This document shows, piece by piece, positions 7,987 through 16,095 of a stretch of 34,838 nucleotides of DNA (its first letter is position 1; each line of letters opens with the position of its first letter). The stretch lies in contig JAIQFM010000025.1 of assembly GCA_020073285.1 (NCBI GenBank), positions 1 through 34,838 of the forward strand, given 5' to 3'. Position numbers and translations under genes: made by a program. The notes under the pieces are model-generated. The model saw only the letters and a list, made by a program, of their open reading frames with translations, did not search any database and was not told the origin of the DNA. This DNA is from Terriglobia bacterium (lineage in GTDB: Bacteria; Acidobacteriota; Terriglobia; Terriglobales; Acidobacteriaceae).

Positions 7987-8571
7987 CTACCCCTTCTTCA
8001 GCTCGATCAGCACCTGCTTGGCTACTTCCTTCAGGGTGTCGAACACGCCCACGCCCTGGAAGGCGATGGCCTCAAACACCGGCTCGGAACGCTTCACCAG
8101 TTGTTTCTTGAGCTGATCCACGGGGAGCGCGTTGGGCAGATCGCGCTTGTTCAACTGCAGCACGTACGGGATTTTCGTGAAGTCGTACCCGTGCTCTTTC
8201 ATGTTGTCCTGGAGATTTTCCAGGGCCTCGACGTTGGCGTCCAGGCGCTCTTCCTGGGAATCGGCCACGAACACCACCCCGTCCACGCCGCGCAGGATCA
8301 GCTTGCGGCTGGCGTCGTAGAACACCTGTCCCGGCACCGTGTAGAGGTGGAAGCGCGTCTTGAACCCGCGCACCGTGCCCAGGTCCAGCGGCAGGAAATC
8401 GAAGAACAGGGTGCGGTCGGATTCGGTCGCCAGCGAAATCATCTTCCCCTTCTGTTTTTCGCTGGTCTTGTCGAAGACGTATTGCAGGTTGGTGGTCTTG
8501 CCGCCCAGACCGGCGCCGTAATAGACGATCTTGCAATTGATCTCGCGCGCAGCGAAATTGATGAAACTCAA
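7987..8571 (-). CDS. mglA: MglA-type small Ras-like GTPase
   Basis: The product has 194 residues, close to the length of Myxococcus MglA. The start [19 protein letters not shown] is the family N terminus. The P-loop GAGLGGKTT is at 19-27, the MglA-specific G3 TVPG (Thr in place of Asp) at 78-81, and G4 NKRD at 141-144. MglA sets cell polarity and directs motility machinery in myxobacteria; in acidobacteria its role is not established. The TTG at 8571 is chosen because GAGGG lies six bases upstream and homologues start here; an upstream in-frame start at 8637 would add 22 odd residues. No MglB/roadblock partner gene is visible in the window. Confidence 0.9.
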   Translation of the reverse strand: MSFINFAAREINCKIVYYGAGLGGKTTNLQYVFDKTSEKQKGKMISLATESDRTLFFDFLPLDLGTVRGFKTRFHLYTVPGQVFYDASRKLILRGVDGVVFVADSQEERLDANVEALENLQDNMKEHGYDFTKIPYVLQLNKRDLPNALPVDQLKKQLVKRSEPVFEAIAFQGVGVFDTLKEVAKQVLIELKKG

Positions 8572-8683
8572 GTCGGCCCTCGCATCGAACGCATCGCGGC
8601 CATGACGCTTTGCGATGCGCCGAAGTTCCCTGTCCACGGCGGGGGAGCACTGTTTATATCACAGCGGCGGCGCGCTGCAACGC

Positions 8684-9940
8684 TCACGGCGCCGCCCGCG
8701 GCGGTGGCAACGGGTAGTATCCCTGCTTCGCCGTTACCTTCAACCCCGGCCGCAGGATTCTGACCTCGATGTCACGGTACTGACTGGAGGGCGTGGCCCG
8801 CGTGGTGTAGCCGATGGTGTACTGGTTGCGCGCTTCTTCCGTCAACCGGCTGTAGGCCTGCTCGATCGCCGACGAACTGAACTCGCTGAACACCTCGCCG
8901 CCGGTCGCCGACGCGTATCTCGGCAGGATGTCCCCGTATCCCATCCGGGGAAGATGGATTTTCTGCGCCTGTCCGTAACCCGGAATCGCGGCTCCGCCCA
9001 TGCCCACGGCGTACACCGAGATCTGGTTCGTCAGCAGTACCTTCAACACCTCCCGGTAGCTCGCCGAGGACCGGTACTCCGTACCGTCGCTGACCACGAA
9101 AATCACTTTGCGGCGTGTCGGGTTGCCGCGCGACAGGTCCAGCGCCGCTTGCAGGATGGCGTCATTGAGCACCTTGGCTTCCCGTTCCCCCGTATAGGTG
9201 GGATTCGGGTTGACTCCGGGATCGATGTTCCGCCCGTTGACCGTCCCCGCCGGATAGCCAAACGGCCCTCCCACCACCGGCGCTCCTCCGCTGCGGGCCG
9301 TGGCCTTCTTGCGAATCCGATCCATCGCCTGGCTCAGCTTGTTGTTGGTGGCGGTGAACTCCTGCACCTTCTGTACCGTGGTCCCGAAGGTATACAGCCC
9401 GACCTCGTCGAACTGCCCAAACGCTCCCACCAGCGCCGGCAGCGTATCGCGCACCCTGCGGAAATCGATCTCGGGAATGCCCAGGTCGATCACCACCGCC
9501 GCCGTCAGCGGAAACGGATCGCTGGTGAAGAAGGTCATCTTCTGTTCGACCCCCGCCTCCAGCACCCGGAAGTCCTGCCGTGACAGGCCCTCCACCAGGT
9601 GACCGGAACCGTCCTTCACGGTCACCGGCACGACCACGAAATTCACGTTCGTGGTCAGCTTGAACAGCTCGTCGCGCCCGCCGCCCATGGGCGGCGCGCT
9701 TCCCGGCGCCGCGGTCGTGATCTCCGCCGGAGGCGGCGCCGTGATGGTCTCGTTGGTGGTGGGGAATTTTTCCGCCGGACGGCTCGCCGAGGGCGCGTCG
9801 GGAATGCTCGGCTGCCCCGCCGGCGGGTTGTTGGGCGGTTGCTGTGCCATGACCAGGCTCGCCGCCAGCGCCATAACCAGCGCCAGCGCCAGTGCCAGCC
9901 GGCCGGCAGTTTTATTGCGACCTTTGCCGTCTCTCGTCAT
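8684..9940 (-). CDS. Secreted VWA-like protein (acidobacterial VWFA-related family), MIDAS degenerate
   Basis: The product has 418 residues. A signal peptide (about 12-32, ending MAQQ) is followed by a Pro/Ala-rich linker. A strand block follows (NFVVVPVTVKDGSGHLVEGLSRQDF, about 100-124) and then the VWA-like domain. At the metal site the first segment reads IDLGIPEID, so Asp152 is present but the DxSxS serines are not; a later SDG (in VVSDGTEYRS) remains. The C-terminal end (NQYTIGYTT...VTAKQGYYP) is the usual closing strand of this family. The ATG at 9940 fits the signal peptide; longer upstream frames have no support. The function is unknown, probably extracytoplasmic binding. It is divergent from the next VWA gene. 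Confidence 0.85.
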   Translation of the reverse strand: MTRDGKGRNKTAGRLALALALVMALAASLVMAQQPPNNPPAGQPSIPDAPSASRPAEKFPTTNETITAPPPAEITTAAPGSAPPMGGGRDELFKLTTNVNFVVVPVTVKDGSGHLVEGLSRQDFRVLEAGVEQKMTFFTSDPFPLTAAVVIDLGIPEIDFRRVRDTLPALVGAFGQFDEVGLYTFGTTVQKVQEFTATNNKLSQAMDRIRKKATARSGGAPVVGGPFGYPAGTVNGRNIDPGVNPNPTYTGEREAKVLNDAILQAALDLSRGNPTRRKVIFVVSDGTEYRSSASYREVLKVLLTNQISVYAVGMGGAAIPGYGQAQKIHLPRMGYGDILPRYASATGGEVFSEFSSSAIEQAYSRLTEEARNQYTIGYTTRATPSSQYRDIEVRILRPGLKVTAKQGYYPLPPPRAAP

Positions 9941-10049
9941 CTCTTTATTCCAGTAGCGCACAGCAACATTCTCCCCCGCCACCGCTCTAATTATAGAGAG
10001 TTCTGTCTTAGAATAAACCCAAGCGGGCCCCATCGGCTCGGAGAAGTAT

Positions 10050-11081
10050 ATGTCCCATCTGTTCCCGAAGAGATTGACAGCCGCTCTGCTGGTCATGCTG
10101 ATCGGCGTGTCGCTGGCCGCGCGGGCCCAGCAAGCTCCTCCGCGCCAGGGCGACGCCGACGACGTCCAGACATTTAAAGTTGACGTCAACGTCGTCAATG
10201 TCTACTTCAACGTCAAGGACAAGCATGGCCTGCTCGTCCCCAACCTCGTCAAGGACTCCTTTCTGATCTTCGAGGACGGCAAGCCGCAATCCATCAAGTA
10301 CTTCTCCGCCGAATCCAACCAGCCCCTCACCCTGGGCATTCTGATCGACAGCAGCGTCAGCCAGGAGCGCGTTCTGCCCATGGAGAAGGAGGTTGGCGCC
10401 GCCTTCCTGCGCGAGGTCCTGCGCGAGAAAGACCTGGCCTTTGTTATCGGTTTCGACGTCAACGTGGACCTGCTCCAGGACTTCACCAACGATGCCCGTG
10501 ATCTCCGTGCCGGCATGAATCGCGCCCGCATCAACGGCGGCGGCGGTGGTGGCGGCATTCCGGGCTTGGGCGGTGGCCCCATCCCCAACAACAATCCCAA
10601 AGGCACCCTGCTGTACGACGCCATCTATCTTGCCTCCTACGAAAAGCTGGCGCGCGAAGTTGGCCGCAAGGCCATGATCATCCTCACCGACGGTGAAGAC
10701 CAGGGCAGCCGCATGAAAGTCCGCGATGCCGTCGAGGCGGCGCAGAAGGCCGACGTCATGGTGTACGTGTTGCTCATCGCCGACCGCGGCTTCTACGGTG
10801 GCTGGGGCTACGGCGGCGACCGCGAGATGAAAAAACTTTGCCAGGACACCGGTGGCCGCATGATCGAGGTCGGCAACAAGCACGACAAGCTGAAGCAGGC
10901 ATTCGACGAGGTCGCCAACGAACTCCGCAGCCAGTACAGCATCGGTTACACGCCCACCAACAACCAGCGCGACGGCTCGTATCGCAAGGTGGAAGTGAAG
11001 GCCAAAGGCGAATACCGCATCCAGGCCCGCGCCGGCTACTATGCGCCTTCCTCCCGCGACCGCGCCGGCGGCCAGCCCTAG
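10050..11081 (+). CDS. Secreted VWA-domain protein (acidobacterial VWFA-related family)
   Basis: The product has 343 residues. A signal peptide (about 8-27, ALLVMLIGVSLAARAQQ) is followed by the family strand block DVNVVNVYFNVKDKHGLLVPNL (about 45-66). The VWA domain has an intact MIDAS DSSVS at Asp100-Ser104 and ILTDGED further on. A Gly-rich insert (about 166-181) precedes the second half, and the family C terminus SQYSIGYTPTN...ARAGYYAP closes the protein. GGAG lies seven bases before the ATG. Export to periplasm or outer membrane and metal-dependent protein binding are expected from the fold; the ligand is unknown. It is divergent from the VWA gene at 8684. Confidence 0.88.
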   Translation: MSHLFPKRLTAALLVMLIGVSLAARAQQAPPRQGDADDVQTFKVDVNVVNVYFNVKDKHGLLVPNLVKDSFLIFEDGKPQSIKYFSAESNQPLTLGILIDSSVSQERVLPMEKEVGAAFLREVLREKDLAFVIGFDVNVDLLQDFTNDARDLRAGMNRARINGGGGGGGIPGLGGGPIPNNNPKGTLLYDAIYLASYEKLAREVGRKAMIILTDGEDQGSRMKVRDAVEAAQKADVMVYVLLIADRGFYGGWGYGGDREMKKLCQDTGGRMIEVGNKHDKLKQAFDEVANELRSQYSIGYTPTNNQRDGSYRKVEVKAKGEYRIQARAGYYAPSSRDRAGGQP

Positions 11082-11092
11082 GTTGGGCACGA

Positions 11093-11108
11093 TGTTCCAC
11101 GTGGAACA
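11093..11108. other. parS: parS-like centromere site (ParB binding)
   Basis: TGTTCCACGTGGAACA is a perfect 16-bp palindrome. It matches the well-known bacterial parS consensus (TGTTnCACGTGnAACA), with the C/G variant used in Pseudomonas and Myxococcus. It lies between genes, just after a VWA gene. I see no second copy in the window. ParB would nucleate here and spread during chromosome segregation; this implies the window may be near the replication origin (inference). Confidence 0.75.
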
Positions 11109-11134
11109 ATTGTGGAAATCGCCTTTATTTTTCC

Positions 11135-11160
11135 AGCCGGTTCCACATCAGGAACCGGCT
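11135..11160 (+). terminator. Strong hairpin after the VWA gene, possible terminator
   Basis: AGCCGGTTCC pairs perfectly with GGAACCGGCT around the loop ACATCA. The following TCCGTTTCC is only weakly T-rich, so intrinsic termination is likely but not certain. It separates the VWA gene and parS from the RHS fragment. Confidence 0.5.
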
Positions 11161-11232
11161 TCCGTTTCCTGACCTCTCGTTGTCAGCGCCCATAGTGACG
11201 CGCGCGCTGCGGCCTACGCCGCGAACGGGAAT

Positions 11233-12645
11233 GTGCTAAACAGCAACGACGCTGTGATGGGGAACTGGACGTATACTTACGACGAGTTCAATCGCCTTCT
11301 TACGGCGGCGACTTCGTTTTATCCGCGGACGGGAGCGGCTGATGGGTGTTCCTGGGCGTATGACAGGTATGGCAATCGCTGGCAGCAAAACGCCACCAGC
11401 GGGAACTGTCCGAGTCCCCAACTGGCGTTCGACAACAATAACCACTGGGTTGGGTATGCTTACGACGCTGCGGGCAATTTGACCAACAATGGCTACAACT
11501 CATTCACGTACGACGCTGAGGGCCGCGTTGTGAACGTAGACAACGGCAATACGGCCGCATACATCTACGATGCGTTTGGCCGTAGAGTCTCTCGGTACGT
11601 GGCAGGGTCAATCACGCTTGACGCTGTCCATGATCTGTCGAACCGCTTGATCAGCGAGTTCACGACATCCTGGAGTTTCAATAATGGTGAAGCATATGCG
11701 GGCAACAGGCACTTGGTCTCCTGGTGCTGCGGTGTGACGTACTTTCCCACCTCGGATCAGGTGGGCACTACCAGGACGTACTATGACAACAACGGTTCAT
11801 GGGTAGGAAACGACTTTAGCCTGCCTTTCGGCGACGGTGGGTCATCATGGGGTCCCGAAGTGAGCCCAATGCATTTCACCGGCCAGCATACAGACTACGA
11901 GACCCTGGGTATTGTCCATTTCATGGCAAGAAGTCTTTCTGTAGTCCAAGGCCGCTGGATTTCGCCCGACCCGGCGGGGCTGGCGGCGGTGGACCCGTCC
12001 AATCCGCAGTCCTGGAATCGCTATGCGTATGTGACGAATAATCCTACGGGATATGTTGACCCGCTGGGACTGTCCTGCCATTTGTTTATTGACGTTGTTT
12101 ACGGCGAAGGTGGATATCCCAGCGGATGGAGCTGGAATCGAGTCTGCGATAACGACGACGGCATCCAGCGCAAGGGGCCGGGAGGCGGCCCGGGCGGTGG
12201 AACGGGAGGGAAGCCGCCAGCGCCGACGACACCACAATCGCAGCCGCCTCAGCAGCTTCTGAAGACAATTAAAGATTGTCGCGATGCCTTTCTCAAAACC
12301 AAAGTTGGTCGGGCAACCGAGTTTGGCAGCGTGGTCTCCCTCGTTCCGGGCCTAAACAGTAATTGGCCGAAGAATTGGTTCGACTGGGGTGCTCTTGGCA
12401 CGGCCAAGTACACAGTGGGCACGCAATATGCTGAAGGTCTATTGTCGGGGACCGAGTTTTGGTCCCTTAGCGGTACAGTGACCAGAAAAGGTGCCCCTCT
12501 CGCTGAAAAGCTTGTCGGTAAATTCATAACGAGAGTAGCTCCCGTAGGAGTGGCAGTGGCTACGATAGCAGACTTGGCTGTTCTTGAGGGCTGTAGTCTT
12601 ATGAATTCCCCAGAACTTACCGACGTGTTGCAGACGATTGATTGA
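11233..12645 (+). CDS. RHS-repeat core and C-terminal tip, N-terminally truncated
   Basis: Read from a GTG at 11233 the product has 470 residues. YD-repeats (TYTYDEFNRL, GYAYDAAGNL, FTYDAEGRVV, YIYDAFGRRV) lead to the RHS-associated core (GRWISPDPAGL...WNRYAYVTNNPTGYVDPLGL), which ends at residue 280. The frame is open back to a TGA at 11170 and already reads RHS-like (AAAYAANGN) before the GTG. The gene is therefore the 3' end of a once much larger RHS gene. Residues 281-470 are a variable tip with a Gly/Pro linker (about 317-340) and a hydrophobic C-terminal segment (APVGVAVATIADLAVLEG); I do not recognise a toxin fold. There is no signal peptide. A small membrane ORF follows 28 bases later. 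Confidence 0.8.
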   Translation: MLNSNDAVMGNWTYTYDEFNRLLTAATSFYPRTGAADGCSWAYDRYGNRWQQNATSGNCPSPQLAFDNNNHWVGYAYDAAGNLTNNGYNSFTYDAEGRVVNVDNGNTAAYIYDAFGRRVSRYVAGSITLDAVHDLSNRLISEFTTSWSFNNGEAYAGNRHLVSWCCGVTYFPTSDQVGTTRTYYDNNGSWVGNDFSLPFGDGGSSWGPEVSPMHFTGQHTDYETLGIVHFMARSLSVVQGRWISPDPAGLAAVDPSNPQSWNRYAYVTNNPTGYVDPLGLSCHLFIDVVYGEGGYPSGWSWNRVCDNDDGIQRKGPGGGPGGGTGGKPPAPTTPQSQPPQQLLKTIKDCRDAFLKTKVGRATEFGSVVSLVPGLNSNWPKNWFDWGALGTAKYTVGTQYAEGLLSGTEFWSLSGTVTRKGAPLAEKLVGKFITRVAPVGVAVATIADLAVLEGCSLMNSPELTDVLQTID

Positions 12646-12673
12646 TTACATTTGAACTGAGGAGGACGAGGTT

Positions 12674-12841
12674 TTGACGAGGATTGCGAGTTGGCCGTTG
12701 TGGCTGCAGTTGCTGTTTAGCGTGCCACACATCATCGTCGCTGTTGCACTAATTGTTTGGACTCCGAAATCGTCCAAGGCGCGGCGGTTGGCTGCCATTT
12801 TCTTCGTCTACATGATGGCCCTGTATTTCGTCCTGCGCTGA
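12674..12841 (+). CDS. 55-residue membrane protein, candidate immunity protein
   Basis: This short ORF starts with TTG at 12674, with GAGGAGG about eight bases upstream, one of the best ribosome sites in the region. The product begins MTRIASWPLWLQLL. It has two hydrophobic helices (about 8-29 and 39-54) joined by a basic turn (KSSKARR). It starts 28 bases after the RHS tip. In polymorphic toxin loci a small gene directly behind the tip usually encodes immunity; that role here is inference. I recognise no family. Confidence 0.6.
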   Translation: MTRIASWPLWLQLLFSVPHIIVAVALIVWTPKSSKARRLAAIFFVYMMALYFVLR

Positions 12842-12940
12842 ATACTTCCGAGAATCGCCACGTCGATGACGGGCCACGCCCGACGCTCCTGCTCTGGACT
12901 GTGACTTCCTGACTTTCCGACAACAACCCACGATCCTCAA

Positions 12941-13001
12941 GAGTTTCGAAACTCGGAGCGCCGCCTGCGGCGGCGGGTGGAGGGGGTGACACGTCACCCC
13001 C
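12941..13001. repeat. Cluster of perfect palindromes upstream of the REP element
   Basis: Three stems follow one another: GAGTTTCGAAACTC (12941-12954), GCCGCC-TGC-GGCGGC (about 12960-12974), and GGGGGTGAC facing GTCACCCCC (12982-12990 and 12993-13001). Together with the adjacent REP they form a run of hairpins behind the RHS locus. They may act as a terminator or be REP-related. Confidence 0.6.
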
Positions 13002-13006
13002 GAATG

Positions 13007-13191
13007 GCGGGTGGCCCACCCTTTCGCCCGGTTTTGGCGAAGGGTGGGAGAGCAAAGTTTGCTCCCCGCAGTCACAGCCAAGCGATATCCGACGCGGTAG
13101 ACTTTTGTCGCCATGCCTTGGCGTCTGCAGCGCTATCAGCACGCAGGACACCTTCACTCCGTGACCTTCACCTGCTATCGTCGCGCGCCGC
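13007..13191 (+). repeat. REP element plus transposase 5' end, copy A
   Basis: This is a direct repeat of about 185 bases with copy B at 13365-13549; I see only a handful of differences, including two compensating single-base indels. The first 75 bases are REP hairpins: GGGTGG/CCACCC, TTCGCC/GGCGAA and GAGCAAA/TTTGCTC. The rest contains the RAYT start codon and the first 26 codons. Confidence 0.8.
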
Positions 13192-13364
13192 AGCTTTCCT
13201 CGCCCGCTGCCCGTGAGCTGTTCGAGCCCACTCTGGAGCGGGTACGCCGGTGGTACGGGTTTTGTGTCAGCGGGCACGTTGTCATGCCCGAGCACGTGCA
13301 CCTGCTGCTGAGTGAACCGGAACGGGCTGAGCTTTCGGTGGCGCTGCAAATGGTAAAGCAGATC
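13113..13364 (+). pseudogene. REP-associated tyrosine transposase (RAYT), broken
   Basis: The remnant begins MPWRLQRYQHAGHLHSVTF and carries the HUH-type motif HVH (about 61-63, in PEHVHLLL), as in IS200-like/TnpA-REP transposases. After 83 residues (…VALQMVKQ) it is interrupted by copy B of its own REP and 5' end. The distal half, including the expected catalytic tyrosine helix, is missing. RAYTs nick REP hairpins and are thought to spread them. This copy should be inactive. The frame runs on to 13610, but that part is repeat-derived. Confidence 0.8.
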
Positions 13365-13549
13365 GCGGGTGGCCCACCCTTTCGCCCGGTTTTGGCGAAG
13401 GGTGGGAGAGCAAAGTGTGCTCCCCGCTGTCACAGCCAAGCGATATTCCGACGCGGTAAACTTTGTCGCCATGCCTTGGCGTCTGCAGCGCTATCAGCAC
13501 GCAGGACACCTTCACTACGTGACCTTCACCTGCTATCATCGCGCGCTGC
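13365..13549 (+). repeat. REP element plus transposase 5' end, copy B
   Basis: This is the second copy of the 185-base unit, inserted in or duplicated into the RAYT gene. It includes another RAYT start (ATG 13471) and 26 codons before homology stops near 13549. The REP hairpin has one changed base in the GAGCAAA stem (GTG for GTT). Confidence 0.8.
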
Positions 13550-13560
13550 GTTTGACAACT

Positions 13561-13599
13561 TGATCTGGCCCACCTGCGATCATTTCATTTGGCCCACCT
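13561..13599 (+). repeat. Two TGGCCCACCT direct repeats, possible IS-end remnant
   Basis: TGATCTGGCCCACCT (13561-13575) and TCATTTGGCCCACCT (13585-13599) repeat at a 24-base period where the RAYT homology ends. Multiple short terminal repeats of this kind occur at ends of some IS families (IS21-like); no transposase is attached. The rest of 13600-13779 shows nothing I can name. Confidence 0.35.
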
Positions 13600-13779
13600 C
13601 TGGGCCGTGAGTTGGTTATCCCGGTTCTATAAGCCAGGAAGATTTCCCCACTATCCGCCACGCTCCGCCCCAAAGTCCGAACGGCTTAGGTTACTTCAGG
13701 TTACCTGCAGTTTACCTATACGTATGTTGTTGATTCCACATAGCAGGGGGGAAGGGGGGTACTCGATTGACAATTTTTG

Positions 13780-15000
13780 TCACTGGGTCGGAGCGAAGTA
13801 GCCTTTGCGCGCCCTGACGCGCAAGTTCTTGTGGTTCTCCGCCATGATATCAATCGCGCGATAGCGCCCATCAGGCTTCAGATCCGCAGGTTTATACGCC
13901 AGCAGATACTGGCTGCGCAACTCGTCCTGGATTTCCGCAAACGCGTTCGCCACGTCCTGGATCTTGAACGGGAAGAACGCTCTTCCGCCGGTCGCGTCCG
14001 CCAGCCGCTCCAGCACCTTGTCGCCGCGCAGTTTCATGCCGCTGATGTTGGTGCTGATGGTGTAAATGATGACCTCGGCGCGCTGCGCCATCTCGATGGC
14101 TTCCTCGCGCGTGACGCGGCTCTGGTTGTCGTCGCCGTCGCTGAGCAGGATGATCGCTCGGCGCGCCGGACCGGTTGTCGGCGCCTTCATCAGCTTATCG
14201 CGGCTGGCGAAATAAACGGCGTCGTACATCGCCGTGCCGCCGCCCGGACGCAGCATGCGCACGCCGCGCGACAACATTTCGGGGCTGTCGGTGAAGTCCT
14301 GCGTGACTTCCGCGGTGGTGTCGAAGCCGATGACGAAGGCGCGGTCCGACTTCGGCCGAACGATGGAATTCAGGAACTCGATAGCCGATTCCTGCTCGAA
14401 GCGGAAGCGGTCGCGCACCGAGTTGCTGGCGTCAACCAGCAAGCCGACACGCAACGGCAGGTTGGTCTGGCTGCTGAAGCTGACGATGGACGCTGCCGGC
14501 TTGTGGTCATCCAGCACCCGGAAATCGCTCTTGCTCAGGTTCTTGACGAAGTGTCCGTGCTTGTCGGTAACGGTGAAGACGACGTTGACTTCGTCCACCC
14601 GCTTACGGATGGTTAACTCCAACGGATTGCCGCGATCGTCCAACGTCGGGTCTTCTGTGTTAGCCGCCTTGATGCCGTTCGCTTGCTGCGTCGTGGGCTG
14701 CGGAGCGCCGGTCTTGGCGGAATCCTCCGTTTGTGGCGCAGCCACCGCCGACGGCGGCGAAGGTTTCTTGCTGCCCGGCAAATCTTCCAGCGCAGGCGCA
14801 CTCTTCGCGGGTGATTCCGCGGGTTTCGGGGCTTCCGCCTTGGGCTGCGGCGCGGGCAGCGCGGGCGCGATGCTCGCGGACGGCGCCGAGGGCAAATCCT
14901 GGTCCGACGCTGGCGGATTCGGTTGCTGTGCGACCGCGCCCGCCGTCAGCAGCAGGGCAATAATGCCGGTCAGGAAGGCGTATTTCATGGGAAATTTCAT
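13780..15000 (-). CDS. Secreted VWA-domain protein with long Pro/Ala linker
   Basis: The product has 406 residues. A signal peptide (about 5-25, ending AVAQQ) is followed by a low-complexity Pro/Ala/Lys linker to about residue 125. The family strand block (VDEVNVVFTVTDKHGHFVKNLSKSDF) precedes a VWA domain with intact MIDAS DASNS (Asp190-Ser194) and LLSDGDD. It ends SQYLLAYKPAD...VRARKGYFAPTQ as expected for the acidobacterial VWFA-related family. It lies 31 bases after the RluD-type gene on the same strand. A second ATG at 14988 is an alternative start. The function is unknown, presumably an extracytoplasmic binding protein. Confidence 0.87.
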   Translation of the reverse strand: MKFPMKYAFLTGIIALLLTAGAVAQQPNPPASDQDLPSAPSASIAPALPAPQPKAEAPKPAESPAKSAPALEDLPGSKKPSPPSAVAAPQTEDSAKTGAPQPTTQQANGIKAANTEDPTLDDRGNPLELTIRKRVDEVNVVFTVTDKHGHFVKNLSKSDFRVLDDHKPAASIVSFSSQTNLPLRVGLLVDASNSVRDRFRFEQESAIEFLNSIVRPKSDRAFVIGFDTTAEVTQDFTDSPEMLSRGVRMLRPGGGTAMYDAVYFASRDKLMKAPTTGPARRAIILLSDGDDNQSRVTREEAIEMAQRAEVIIYTISTNISGMKLRGDKVLERLADATGGRAFFPFKIQDVANAFAEIQDELRSQYLLAYKPADLKPDGRYRAIDIMAENHKNLRVRARKGYFAPTQ

Positions 15001-15031
15001 TATAGCTGCAACTCGCTCCCCTGGCGCGCGG

Positions 15032-16006
15032 CTAACCCCTTAGTACACGCAGGAAATCCTCTAATTCGGGCGGCAACGGCCGCTCCAGGGTGAGTTGTTT
15101 ACCCGTGAGAGGCTGCTTAAATTCGATGGCCGCAGCATGCAAAAAGTTTCTTGGGAGAGCGAGCCCGGGGAGCGCCTGTTTGGTTCTCTCTCGCGGCTGG
15201 ATTTCGCGGGGCGCGCCGTACAGCGTGTCGCCGACCACAGGATGTCCGAGCGATGACAGGTGCACGCGAATCTGGTGCGTGCGGCCGGTCTCGATCTTCA
15301 CTTCCAACAGCGTGAACTTGCCGTAGGGCGAGTCAATCCGCTCCCGGACTTGGTAGTGCGACACGGCTTCGCGCCCGCCGGCGCGGCGCGTGGTCATACG
15401 CGTACGGCGCAGGCGATCGCGGCTGATGGCGGATTGTATGGTCCCTTGGTCTTGCTGCAGCCGGCCGTGCACCAACGCGATGTAGATTTTGTGCACCTCG
15501 CGGCGCGCAAACTGCTCGCCCAGCTTGCGATGCGCGCGGTCGTGCTTGGCGACGACGATCAAGCCGCTGGTATTGCGGTCGAGGCGATGCACGATTCCGG
15601 GCCGAAGCTCGCCACCAACTCCCGACAGCGCGCCGAAGCGGTGCAGCAGGGCGTTGACCAGGGTGCCGCGATTGCGCGCGTCCTCGGTCGAGCCCGCGCC
15701 CGCGTGGACCATCATGCCCGCAGGCTTGTTCACCACCGCGAGGTCGTCGTCTTGGTAAACGATGTCGAGGGGAATCTCTTCGGCAGTGGCACGCAAGGGA
15801 GGACGCGGGGCGGGCGCGAGAATTTCGATGGTCTCGCCGCCGCGGAGGCGACGAGAGGGCTTCGCGGGCTTGCCGTCGACCAGGACTTTTTGCAGCGCAA
15901 TCAGTTCCTGGACGCGGGCGCGACTGAGGTCGGGGAGATGCGAGGCGAGGAATTGGTCGAGACGTTTGCCTGAATGCTCGTCCGCGACTTGGAATTGCTG
16001 CGTCAT
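15032..16006 (-). CDS. rluD: RluD-type 23S rRNA pseudouridine synthase
   Basis: The product has 324 residues. An N-terminal S4 RNA-binding domain (KRLDQFLASHLPDLSRARVQELI, about 14-60) is followed by the RluA-family catalytic domain. The motif HRLDRNTSG holds the catalytic Asp143. The family segments GRTHQIRVHLSSLGHPVVGDTLYG and FLHAAAIEFKQP complete it. RluD modifies helix 69 uridines; RluA/RluC paralogues share the layout, so the exact target is inference. The ATG at 16006 is preferred over an adjoining TTG. A facing-array repeat separates it from lgt upstream. Confidence 0.9.
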   Translation of the reverse strand: MTQQFQVADEHSGKRLDQFLASHLPDLSRARVQELIALQKVLVDGKPAKPSRRLRGGETIEILAPAPRPPLRATAEEIPLDIVYQDDDLAVVNKPAGMMVHAGAGSTEDARNRGTLVNALLHRFGALSGVGGELRPGIVHRLDRNTSGLIVVAKHDRAHRKLGEQFARREVHKIYIALVHGRLQQDQGTIQSAISRDRLRRTRMTTRRAGGREAVSHYQVRERIDSPYGKFTLLEVKIETGRTHQIRVHLSSLGHPVVGDTLYGAPREIQPRERTKQALPGLALPRNFLHAAAIEFKQPLTGKQLTLERPLPPELEDFLRVLRG

Positions 16007-16019
16007 CAAGAAAGATTAA

Positions 16020-16087
16020 CCACGGATTAACACGGATGAACACGGATCGGCAAATAAACATCCGTGTGAATCCGCGACAATCCGTGG
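16020..16087. repeat. Facing arrays of the CCACGGAT-type short repeat
   Basis: The left arm (16020-16048) repeats ACACGGAT-like units; the right arm (16059-16087) carries the reverse complement (ATCCGTG). The arms can form a long imperfect stem around a 10-base loop. The same family occurs at 23561-23632, and a one-sided version at about 31046-31077. Confidence 0.85.
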
Positions 16088-16095
16088 CTTCCGCC

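Noticed and set aside
10008..11090. 360-residue frame on the minus strand across the VWA gene
   Set aside because: It is a shadow of the VWA gene, whose signal peptide, MIDAS and C-terminal motif are all on the plus strand.
12732..13472. Minus-strand 246-residue frame over the REP/RAYT region
   Set aside because: It is made of translated repeats; the RAYT on the plus strand explains the coding signal.
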